DNA of 64,000 nucleotides from assembly GCA_036561225.1 (NCBI GenBank), contig DATBPS010000147.1, positions 28,311 through 92,310 of the forward strand. The letters are read 5' to 3'. Positions within the stretch are counted from its first letter, which is position 1, and the number at the start of each line of letters is the position of its first letter. This document shows, in pieces, positions 17,981 through 25,402 of the stretch. Position numbers and translations under genes: made by a program. This stretch comes from SCQP01 sp036561225. GTDB taxonomy: Bacteria > Acidobacteriota > Terriglobia > Terriglobales > SCQP01. The notes beneath the pieces are model-generated. The model was not told the origin of the DNA. It saw only the letters and a program-made list of their open reading frames with translations, and made no database searches.

Positions 17981-18661
17981 ATGACGAGCACATGGCGTGA
18001 GTTGGCGGTAGCTGACGGAACCAGCATGGCGGCCTACACAGTGCAGCCGGAGAAGGCGGGCGGACGCGGGGTGCTGGTGCTGCAGGAAGCCTTCGGCGTC
18101 AATGCGCACATTCGAGATGTGGCGGAGCGGTTCGCGGGGCTGGGGTACACGGCCATAGCCCCCGACCTGTTCCATCGCACGGCTCCCCGGTTCGAGGGTG
18201 ATTACAGCGACTTTCGTAAATCGCTGCCGCATACGAACGCGGTGAAGCTGGAGGGCCTGGTGGCGGACCTCCATGCCGCGCATGATTGGCTAACCGGTCA
18301 CGGCATCACGGAAACGGTGGCGGCGGGATTCTGCATGGGCGGACGGGTCGCGGTGCGGGCGGCCCAAGTGCTTCCGCTGCGCGCCGCCGCGTCCTTTTAT
18401 GGCGGCAATCTGACCAGTCTGGGCGACACGGTGGCCGAAATTGGTGCGCCCTTGCTGCTGGTATGGGGAGATCGCGACACGCACATTCCGCCCCAGCAGC
18501 GGGCGGAGTTCGTGGGGAAGCTCAGGGAAAACGGCAAGGCTTTTGTCGAGTGCACGTTTTCCCAGGCCGGCCACGGATTTTTCTGCGATCAGCGGGAGAG
18601 CTACGAGCCGGAGTCGGCGCGCCAGGCGTGGGCGCTGTTGACGGCGTTTTTAGAACGCTAG
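17981..18661 (+). CDS. Dienelactone hydrolase family protein
   Basis: A 226-residue alpha/beta hydrolase of the DLH family. The Cys-Asp-His triad is visible: Cys118 in GFCMGGR, Asp164 or Asp166 in WGDRDTHIP and His198 in AGHGFF. The oxyanion region VLQEAFGVN near residue 35 fits the family. I chose ATG 17981 because a TATGCT hexamer lies 5 bases upstream (likely -10, leaderless); an ATG at 17939 is in frame but would place the promoter inside the gene. It may hydrolyse a lactone or ester; the physiological substrate is unknown. Confidence 0.88.
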   Translation: MTSTWRELAVADGTSMAAYTVQPEKAGGRGVLVLQEAFGVNAHIRDVAERFAGLGYTAIAPDLFHRTAPRFEGDYSDFRKSLPHTNAVKLEGLVADLHAAHDWLTGHGITETVAAGFCMGGRVAVRAAQVLPLRAAASFYGGNLTSLGDTVAEIGAPLLLVWGDRDTHIPPQQRAEFVGKLRENGKAFVECTFSQAGHGFFCDQRESYEPESARQAWALLTAFLER

Positions 18662-18693
18662 TCTGGAACTTGGCCGGCGGCATCCCAACCGGG

Positions 18694-19761
18694 ATGGCGA
18701 AGCGAACCGTAGTGGTGTTGACGGGTGCGACGGCGGGGGTGGGGCGCGCCACCGCGCGGCGGCTGGCGAAGCCCGGAGTCTGCCTGGGGTTGCTGGCGCG
18801 CGGAGCGGCGGGACTGGAGGCGACGCGGGCCGAAGTCGAGGCCAAAGGCGGAGAGGCCCTGGCGCTGGCCACCGATGTGGCGGATGCGGCGCAGGTGGAG
18901 GCGGCGGCGCAGGCGGTGGAGGAGCGGTTTGGTCCGCCGGATGTGTGGATCAACAACGCCATGACCTCGGTGTTTTCGCCGGTGCGGGAGCTGCAGCCGG
19001 AAGAAGTGCGCCGGGTGACGGAGGTGACCTACCTGGGGCAGGTATACGGGACGATGGCGGCGCTGCGGCGCATGCTGCCGCGCGATGCCGGCGTGATTGT
19101 GCAGGTGGGATCGGCGCTGGCCTATCGCGGCATTCCGCTACAGGCCGCCTACTGCGGCGCCAAGCACGCCATCCAGGGGTTTACCGAATCGCTGCGCTGT
19201 GAGCTGATCCACGACCGCAGCCGGGTGCGCATCACCATGGTGCAGATGCCGGGCATGAACACGCCCCAGTTCGGGTGGGTGAAGAGCCGGCTGCCGCACC
19301 GGGCGCAGCCGGTGCCGCCGATCTATCAGCCGGAGGTGGCGGCGGAGGCGATTGCCTTTGCCATCCGCCATCCGCGGCGGCAGATGCTGGTGGGCGGCTC
19401 GACCGTGAAGGCGGTGGAGGGGGACAAGCTGGCGGCGTTCTGGCTGGACTATTACCTGGGGCGGACCGGCTTCAAGGCGCAGCAGACCGCGGAGGCGGAG
19501 GACCCGCAGCGGGCGGACAATCTGTGGCGGCCGGTCGATGAAGACCGCGGCGCGCACGGATCGTTTGACGAGCGGGCGCGGGGGACGAGCCGCGAGCTGT
19601 GGCTGGCCATGCACCGTCCGGCGGGATGGGGATGGGCGGTGGTGGCGGGAAGCCTGGCGGCGGGGGGAGCGGCGGCGTGGAAAATGCGCACGCGAGTCGG
19701 GGGAGAGCCGCGGCGCTGGCGGGCTAACGACGAACCCAGGATGCACCAGCGTCGTGCGTAA
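18694..19761 (+). CDS. Short-chain dehydrogenase/reductase with C-terminal membrane segment
   Basis: A 355-residue classical SDR. The Rossmann motif is TGATAGVG near residue 10, the active-site region is VGSALAYRG with Tyr153 and Lys157 (YCGAKHA), and the substrate part covers residues 170-250. Residues about 305-330 form one hydrophobic segment (WAVVAGSLAAGGAAAW) after a spacer, an unusual tail that could anchor the enzyme to the membrane. The gene starts 32 bases after the DLH gene. Its last 38 bases overlap the 3' end of the convergent anti-sigma gene. Substrate unknown. Confidence 0.86.
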   Translation: MAKRTVVVLTGATAGVGRATARRLAKPGVCLGLLARGAAGLEATRAEVEAKGGEALALATDVADAAQVEAAAQAVEERFGPPDVWINNAMTSVFSPVRELQPEEVRRVTEVTYLGQVYGTMAALRRMLPRDAGVIVQVGSALAYRGIPLQAAYCGAKHAIQGFTESLRCELIHDRSRVRITMVQMPGMNTPQFGWVKSRLPHRAQPVPPIYQPEVAAEAIAFAIRHPRRQMLVGGSTVKAVEGDKLAAFWLDYYLGRTGFKAQQTAEAEDPQRADNLWRPVDEDRGAHGSFDERARGTSRELWLAMHRPAGWGWAVVAGSLAAGGAAAWKMRTRVGGEPRRWRANDEPRMHQRRA

Positions 19762-20677
19762 GCCAGGTCGCGCCGGCGCGGTCGCGGATAACGCCCTCAC
19801 GCTGGTTCTGGAAGCTGATGCTGGCCACCGCGGCGGGAGACTGGCTCGCGCCCGGCAGCACCACCGGGCGCCAGTGCACGCCATGATCGTTCGACGTGTA
19901 CACCTGGTCGGTGCGGGAGGCCGCCCACAGGGAGCCGGCATCGGCGGCTTGGACGTGCATGGCGATGCCGGCGATGCGCAAGGGAGCGGCGTTGGCGGTG
20001 GAAGCACCGGCCCAGCCCAGGCCCCAGGGGTTCAAACCGGTATCCACCGTGGCTTGGCTGAAGTCCAGGGGCTCATCCCCGGCGTAGCTGAGGCGCGCGG
20101 CGAGCGCCGGTTGCGGCGCCACCGGCAAGCTTTGCGTTGCCCCGCCCCAGGCCGCCAGCGCCTGTTGAGCGCCGAACTGCGCCGGCTGGTCGGAGAAACC
20201 GGCGTTGGCGGGAGTGAAGTGGATGGCCGCCACCGCGTCGAGCGTCGGGAGAAGATCGGGCGGCGGCGGCAGAGCAATAACCCTAACCGGTTTTGCTGGC
20301 CGGGAAACCAGGGCGGTGCGGTGGACGAGCGGCCGGGGCCGGGGAGTAGCCACGCGGACGGGTGCGGGGGTGAGGATGGGCCGGGAGGTGGCCACCGGGG
20401 CGTACACCGGGACGGTGGGACGGCGGCCCAGCGACCAAGCTGCACCCGCCACCAGCACCGTGGCGGCGGCCAAGGCGAAGCGCGGGCGCCAGGCGCCGAA
20501 GGCGCGTCGCGATGGGACCATATTTTCCCGGACCAGCATGCCGGCACAAGCGGCGAGACGACGGCACTCGCCACAGGCACCGAGATGCGCGGTGACGCGG
20601 GCGGCGGAGCGGCGGCTCAGGTTGCCCTCCAGCCAGGCACTCAGCAGGTTGGCCTCGGGATGAAGTTCAGGCGCCAT
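19724..20677 (-). CDS. Anti-sigma factor with zf-HC2 domain and C-terminal BNR-like domain
   Basis: A 317-residue membrane protein. The N-terminal zinc-finger anti-sigma domain has HxxxCxxC at His31, Cys35 and Cys38 (HLGACGEC). A transmembrane segment follows at about 68-85, then a Pro-rich linker to about residue 150. The C-terminal 110 residues carry Ycf48/BNR-like repeats (YTSNDHGVHW, LTHDAGASW), so a propeller-like piece would face the periplasm. Its start overlaps the end of the sigma-factor gene by 11 bases, the usual arrangement for a sigma/anti-sigma pair. The signal it senses is not known. Confidence 0.82.
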   Translation of the reverse strand: MAPELHPEANLLSAWLEGNLSRRSAARVTAHLGACGECRRLAACAGMLVRENMVPSRRAFGAWRPRFALAAATVLVAGAAWSLGRRPTVPVYAPVATSRPILTPAPVRVATPRPRPLVHRTALVSRPAKPVRVIALPPPPDLLPTLDAVAAIHFTPANAGFSDQPAQFGAQQALAAWGGATQSLPVAPQPALAARLSYAGDEPLDFSQATVDTGLNPWGLGWAGASTANAAPLRIAGIAMHVQAADAGSLWAASRTDQVYTSNDHGVHWRPVVLPGASQSPAAVASISFQNQREGVIRDRAGATWLTHDAGASWVRR

Positions 20678-21545
20678 GAGCGTTGCGGGGTGCGGCGGAG
20701 GGGCGCAAGGCGGAGCTTACGTCCACATGGAGCCAGCCGGGTTCGAGGCTGGCGGCATTACGCAGGACGGCGTCGCGGACGGCCGGACGCAGGCCCTGAT
20801 GTTCGAGTTGGCGGCGAACTTCGCGGCGCAGGCGCTGCAGTTGCCGCGTCAGGCGTCGGCTGATGGTGGACTCATGCACGCGCAGCAGACCGGCGATCTG
20901 GTTGAGGGTATGGCCATCGACAAAGTAGAGGCTCAGCAGCAGGCGCACATCGGGGGCGAGAGCCACCAGGGCGGCGGCGACGGCGGCGGCGAGGGGACGA
21001 AATTCAGCGGCGGCGGCGGCCGCCTCCTGATTGGGCGGGACCAGCAGGGCGCACAGGCTGCCGGAGTCCTCCAGGCCGGCGTCGAGTGAAACCTGGCGCC
21101 GGTGACGGCGCCACTGGTTGATGTGCGACTGCGCCAGCAGGGTGCACAGCCAGGCATCGAGACTGCCCAGGCCGTGATAGGACCAAAGCTTCGATTGTTC
21201 GGCCGAACCGCCGCGCAAGCCAAAAAGATCGCCGAGCAGGTTGTCGGCCAGCTCGCGGGCGCTCTCGCTATCGCGGGTGAGGCGCAGGGCGGCGGCGCGC
21301 AGCCGGGGCTGGTAGGTGGTCCACAGGGTTTCCCAGGCGGCGTCCCGTCCCAATGCGCAGGCCCGGGCCAGCATGAGATCGTTCAGGTGCAGTTGGCTGC
21401 GGAAGCGGCGGCGGTCGCGGGCACTGGTAGAGGGCGGGAGATGGCGGGCGTCGATGGCCTGCAGCCATTGTTCGGCCTGGAGCGCAGGGATGCCGAAATC
21501 CGCCGCCGGGCGGCTCTCGGTCGAAGCTGGCTGGGGGCGGGCCAT
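20667..21545 (-). CDS. ECF-type sigma-70 family RNA polymerase sigma factor
   Basis: A 292-residue sigma factor. Region 2 lies at about 50-150 (LARACALGRDAAWETLW, then QSHINQWRRHRRQ) and region 4 at about 195-250 (LLLSLYFVDGHTLNQIA, then STISRRLTRQLQRLR). It is longer than most ECF factors, with extra residues at both ends. It would direct polymerase to promoters released by the signal sensed by the downstream anti-sigma protein. A TAATTT hexamer at 21552-21557 lies 6 bases before the ATG and may be its -10. Confidence 0.82.
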   Translation of the reverse strand: MARPQPASTESRPAADFGIPALQAEQWLQAIDARHLPPSTSARDRRRFRSQLHLNDLMLARACALGRDAAWETLWTTYQPRLRAAALRLTRDSESARELADNLLGDLFGLRGGSAEQSKLWSYHGLGSLDAWLCTLLAQSHINQWRRHRRQVSLDAGLEDSGSLCALLVPPNQEAAAAAAEFRPLAAAVAAALVALAPDVRLLLSLYFVDGHTLNQIAGLLRVHESTISRRLTRQLQRLRREVRRQLEHQGLRPAVRDAVLRNAASLEPGWLHVDVSSALRPSAAPRNAHGA

Positions 21546-21725
21546 GGGGAGAAATTACCGCTTTCCAACTATTAGAGCGCCGAAGGTCGCCAAAACTTGC
21601 AAATTATCTTGCAAGAGTTTCCACCACAGGCGTTCTACAGGACAAAGGCGGAAAACTCTGACCGGTTCCCGTCTACCGGCGGCGTCATGGGACGCCGCCG
21701 GTCCCCCAATACAACGGACAAACAG

Positions 21726-21869
21726 ATGACTTCCTGGCGCATGGCGATGTGGGTTTTAGCCTGCTTGGGCGTGTTCCTGATCAGTCTGTACGTCCGCAGC
21801 CGGGATTGGACGCCGGTCATGCGCCAGGCGGAAGCCCGAACCGTATCCATTACGGTTCTGCCGCTATAG
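21726..21869 (+). CDS. Possible small single-pass membrane protein
   Basis: The stretch 21546-21902 between the sigma-factor gene and mreD holds no large gene. This 47-codon frame begins at ATG 21726 and has one clear hydrophobic segment (WVLACLGVFLISLYV) followed by a charged tail, and mostly G or C at third positions. Longer starts at 21687 and 21597 are in frame. No ribosome binding site is evident, and I do not recognise the protein. It could be a chance frame. Confidence 0.35.
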   Translation: MTSWRMAMWVLACLGVFLISLYVRSRDWTPVMRQAEARTVSITVLPL

Positions 21870-21902
21870 GCGGGGCGGAGAAGCAGCTACAATAAGGCTG
21901 CA

Positions 21903-22424
21903 GTGCCGCAGATCTTCAGCACTTCGCGCGCCGAAGCCACAGTTTTCCGGTTTCCACCCCTGTTTTTCCCGCTGTTGTGCGTGCTGGCGCTGGTCTTGCA
22001 GGCCTATCTGCCGGTGCTGGTGCATGCGGCGGTGTACCTGGATCTGCCTCTGCTGGCGGTCGTTTATTGGGCCACGACCAACCGGCGCGCGGGGCCGTCG
22101 AGCCTGATGGGGGCGGTGCTGGGGTTGGCGCAGGACAGCTTGTCGCACCTGGCGCTGGGCATCAACGGCATTGCGAAAACGATCATTGGCTATGTGGATG
22201 CGATGCTGGGGGCGCGGATGGACGCCGATCATCCCGGTATGCGGTTGCTGGTGGTCTTCGCCTGCTTTGAGTTCAACCGCAGCCTGATCTACCTCTTTGA
22301 ACGCTTTCTGGTGGGCACGCCGGTAGCCTGGCGGGGCGGGGTCATGGCGGTGGCCGCACTGGTCAATGGTCTGGCGGCGGTCGTCCTCTTCCATGGACTC
22401 GACCGTTTTCGGCACTGGATGTAG
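21903..22424 (+). CDS. mreD: Rod shape-determining protein MreD
   Basis: An integral membrane subunit of the cell-elongation machinery, 173 residues with about five hydrophobic segments. The pattern is that of MreD: LDLPLLAVVYWA early, then GLAQDSLSHLALGINGIAKTIIGY. The GTG start at 21903 has a TACAAT hexamer 9 bases upstream. It is followed by mrdA after 22 bases and rodA. MreB and MreC genes are not next to it, as upstream lies a divergent sigma-factor gene. Confidence 0.85.
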   Translation: MPQIFSTSRAEATVFRFPPLFFPLLCVLALVLQAYLPVLVHAAVYLDLPLLAVVYWATTNRRAGPSSLMGAVLGLAQDSLSHLALGINGIAKTIIGYVDAMLGARMDADHPGMRLLVVFACFEFNRSLIYLFERFLVGTPVAWRGGVMAVAALVNGLAAVVLFHGLDRFRHWM

Positions 22425-22446
22425 ACTTTTCCCAAGTCTGGCGCTG

Positions 22447-24237
22447 ATGGAGATTCTGGACCGTAACGACAAATTGCCCGCCCGGCGCATACGCCTGGTG
22501 GAGGTCCTGATCGTGGTGGGCTTTCTCGGTCTGGCGTTCGGATTGTGGCAGTTGCAAATCCTGCAAGCCGCGAAGTATTCCACCCTGGCGCAGCAGAACC
22601 GCATACGCACCGAACCCATCCCGGCGCCGCGAGGGCGCATCTTTGATCGGCGCGGGCGGCTGCTGGTGGACAACTATCCTTCCTTTACCGCCTATCTGCA
22701 GCGCGACAGCAATCCGGGGTGGCGCAAGGACCTGGCGGCGATCGCCCAGGGGCTGTTTCTGAACCCGGACGATCTGCGGACGCTGATGGCCAACTATAGT
22801 GGTGCGCCGGTGTTTCAGGCCATCCCCATCAAAGAGGACATCACGGTGGCGGATGAAGCGTTCATCGCCGCCCATCGCGATCAGTACCCGGAGTTGGAGA
22901 CGGTGATGGCCAGCCGGCGGCTGTATCCCAAGAATGGGTTTGCCGCCAACCTGATCGGTTATGTGGGCGAGGCCAGCGCGCGGCAGTTGACGGCGCGCGA
23001 CCTGAGTCCGGGAACGGTGGTGGGGAAGTCGGGGCTGGAGGCCTATTACAACCGTCAGTTGATGGGACGCGACGGCGAGCGGCGGGTGATGGTGGACAGC
23101 CGCGGGCACGTGGTGGGGACGCTCTCCGATACGCCGCCGGTGCCGGGTCATGACCTGCACCTGACCCTGGATGATGATGTGCAGATGGCGGCGGAAGAGG
23201 CGATCGGTGACCGGCCGGGGGCGGTGATCGCGCTCGACCCGCGCACCGGCGGAGTGCTGGCGCTGGTCAGCCGGCCGACGTTCGATCCCAACCTCTTCGT
23301 GCAGGGGTTGAGCAGCGATCAGTGGCAGCAGTGGGTAAACGATCCCGAGCACCCGCTGCTGGACAAGGCCATCCAGGCGCAGTTGGCGCCCGGATCGGTG
23401 TTCAAGCTGGTGATGTCGGTGGCCGGACTGCAACAGGACATCGCCGAAAAGCTGCAGGTGGATTGCGAAGGAACGTTTGACTATTACGGTCACATCTACC
23501 ACTGCTTCCACGGCGAAAAGCACGGCTTGCTGAACATTCAGCATGCGATCACCAAGTCCTGCGACGTCTATTTCTACACCCTGGGCAGCCAGATGGGGAT
23601 CAACCTGATTGATCAGTACGCGCAGGGGCTGGGCTTGGGGCGGCGCACCGGCATGGATCTGCCGGACGAGGCCAAGGGACTGGTGCCGTCTCCGGCGTGG
23701 AAGGAGGCGCATTTCCACCAGACCTGGTACCGCGGCGAGACGATTGACGTCTCCATCGGGCAGGGAGCGCTGACGGTGACGCCGGTGCAACTGGCGCGGC
23801 TGGCGGGCGGAATCGCCTCGGGAGGGAACTTTCCCGTGCCGCATGTGGACGCCGATGCCGCCCACACCGAAGGTTTCCGCTTTCCCATTGCGCCGGCCAC
23901 CGTGTCCACCATCGTGGCGGGCATGCGTGGCGTGGTGAACGACGGGGGAACGGCGGCCAGCGCCCACCTGCAGGGGGTGGATTTCGGCGGCAAGACGGGT
24001 ACCGCGCAGACCATTTCCAACGAAGCGTTGAAAAACATCAGCGGTTCCCACAGCCGGTTCGTGGACAACGCCTGGTTCGTGGGCTTGTCGCCGGTGGAGA
24101 ACCCGCAGATCGCGGTGTGCGTGCTGTTTGAGCGCGGCGCCATGGGGTCGAATGCCGCGCAGATCGCCGCGCGCGTGGTGCAGGCCTACTGGCGGACCCA
24201 GGCGGCGCCGCCGCCGGCGGCGGCCCAGGATCAGTAA
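22447..24237 (+). CDS. mrdA: Penicillin-binding protein 2 (cell-elongation transpeptidase)
   Basis: A class B penicillin-binding protein that cross-links peptidoglycan during elongation with RodA. The 596 residues start with a cytoplasmic tail and one membrane anchor (VEVLIVVGFLGLAFGLW, about 17-34). A dimerisation/pedestal domain follows (PAPRGRIFDRRG). The transpeptidase domain has the SxxK serine at Ser317 (GSVFK), the SxD motif KSCDVY and KTG at Lys516 (GKTGTA). The ATG at 22447 is chosen because the frame upstream overlaps mreD. Its stop overlaps the rodA start by one base. Confidence 0.94.
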   Translation: MEILDRNDKLPARRIRLVEVLIVVGFLGLAFGLWQLQILQAAKYSTLAQQNRIRTEPIPAPRGRIFDRRGRLLVDNYPSFTAYLQRDSNPGWRKDLAAIAQGLFLNPDDLRTLMANYSGAPVFQAIPIKEDITVADEAFIAAHRDQYPELETVMASRRLYPKNGFAANLIGYVGEASARQLTARDLSPGTVVGKSGLEAYYNRQLMGRDGERRVMVDSRGHVVGTLSDTPPVPGHDLHLTLDDDVQMAAEEAIGDRPGAVIALDPRTGGVLALVSRPTFDPNLFVQGLSSDQWQQWVNDPEHPLLDKAIQAQLAPGSVFKLVMSVAGLQQDIAEKLQVDCEGTFDYYGHIYHCFHGEKHGLLNIQHAITKSCDVYFYTLGSQMGINLIDQYAQGLGLGRRTGMDLPDEAKGLVPSPAWKEAHFHQTWYRGETIDVSIGQGALTVTPVQLARLAGGIASGGNFPVPHVDADAAHTEGFRFPIAPATVSTIVAGMRGVVNDGGTAASAHLQGVDFGGKTGTAQTISNEALKNISGSHSRFVDNAWFVGLSPVENPQIAVCVLFERGAMGSNAAQIAARVVQAYWRTQAAPPPAAAQDQ

Positions 24238-25310
24238 TGCGCTGGCGGGACCTCGACTGGGTGCTGTTCGGTTTGATGATCCTGATCTCGGTGATCGGGG
24301 TGGTGGAGATTCATAGCGCCACCATCGCCACCAAGTTCGCGCCGGTGTGGGTGAAGCAGGTCTATTTTCTGGCCGCCGGGATCGGCTTGCTGCTGGTGTT
24401 GAGCCGGGTGGATTACAAGCTGATCCTCGAAGCCAGCCCCTGGCTGTACGTGGTTTCCGTGGCGGCGCTGGCCGGGGTGCTGGTGCTGGGGCGGGCGATC
24501 TTTCACTCCCGGCGCTGGATCCCGGTGGCGGGTTCGCACTTGCAGGTGTCAGAATTCGTCAAGCTCGTTATAATTGTAGTGGTTGCGCGGTACTGTGGGT
24601 CGGCGCGGCCCAGCATGGCCTGGAAAGATGTGCTACGGCTGGGGGCGCTGGTGGGTGTACCAGCGGCTTTGGTGCTGCTGGAGCCCGACCTGGGCACGGC
24701 CTTGACTTACATACCCGTGGCGGTGGTGGGCCTGCTGCTGGGCGGATTGCGCTGGCGGCAGTTCGGAACGCTCGCCCTGGCAGGACTGCTCATGCTGCCG
24801 GTGGCCTGGCACTTCCTCCACCCCTACCAGAAGGGTCGCATTGTCGGGTTCATGGAACCGCAAGCCGACCCGCTGGGCAGCGGTTATCAGGTTTTGCAGT
24901 CCAAGATTGCCGTGGGCGCGGGAGGTTTTTGGGGCCAGGGTATGGCCCAGGGTTCGCAGACGCGGGGCAAGTTTTTACCCGTTCCGCATACCGATTTTAT
25001 ATTCGCCGCCTTTGCCGAGGAGTACGGTTTTGCCGGCGCGCTGATGCTGCTGGGGTTGTACCTGCTGCTGTTGCTGCGGCTGGTGCACAATGCCCGCCTG
25101 GCGCCGGACCGAAGCGCGGGAATGGTGGTGATGGGCGTGGTGGCCATTTTGGCGTTTCACGTTCTGATCAACGTGGGCATGGTGGTGGGCCTGGCGCCGG
25201 TGACCGGCATCCCGCTGCCGTTGATGAGTTCGGGAGGATCTTCCTTGCTGTTCATGTTCGCCGCCGCCGGGATGGTGATGAACATCCGCATGGCGCGGTT
25301 TGTGAACTGA
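24237..25310 (+). CDS. rodA: Rod shape-determining protein RodA (SEDS glycosyltransferase)
   Basis: Polymerises lipid II glycan strands for cell elongation as the partner of PBP2. The 357 residues contain about ten transmembrane segments. SEDS signatures are present: HSRRWIPVAG, the loop GGFWGQGMAQGSQTRGKFLP and the C-terminal PLMSSGGSS. ATG 24237 overlaps the mrdA stop (TAATG). It is the last gene of the mreD-mrdA-rodA unit, and 92 bases without recognisable signals separate it from the RNase E/G gene. Confidence 0.95.
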   Translation: MRWRDLDWVLFGLMILISVIGVVEIHSATIATKFAPVWVKQVYFLAAGIGLLLVLSRVDYKLILEASPWLYVVSVAALAGVLVLGRAIFHSRRWIPVAGSHLQVSEFVKLVIIVVVARYCGSARPSMAWKDVLRLGALVGVPAALVLLEPDLGTALTYIPVAVVGLLLGGLRWRQFGTLALAGLLMLPVAWHFLHPYQKGRIVGFMEPQADPLGSGYQVLQSKIAVGAGGFWGQGMAQGSQTRGKFLPVPHTDFIFAAFAEEYGFAGALMLLGLYLLLLLRLVHNARLAPDRSAGMVVMGVVAILAFHVLINVGMVVGLAPVTGIPLPLMSSGGSSLLFMFAAAGMVMNIRMARFVN

Positions 25311-25402
25311 GCCGCATTTGTTAACGATTTATCCAGGCAGCGCGCCGGCCCCGGGCCAGGCAGCGAGGCCGCAACCGGCGGCGGGAGCCGCTGAGAGGGT
25401 GC

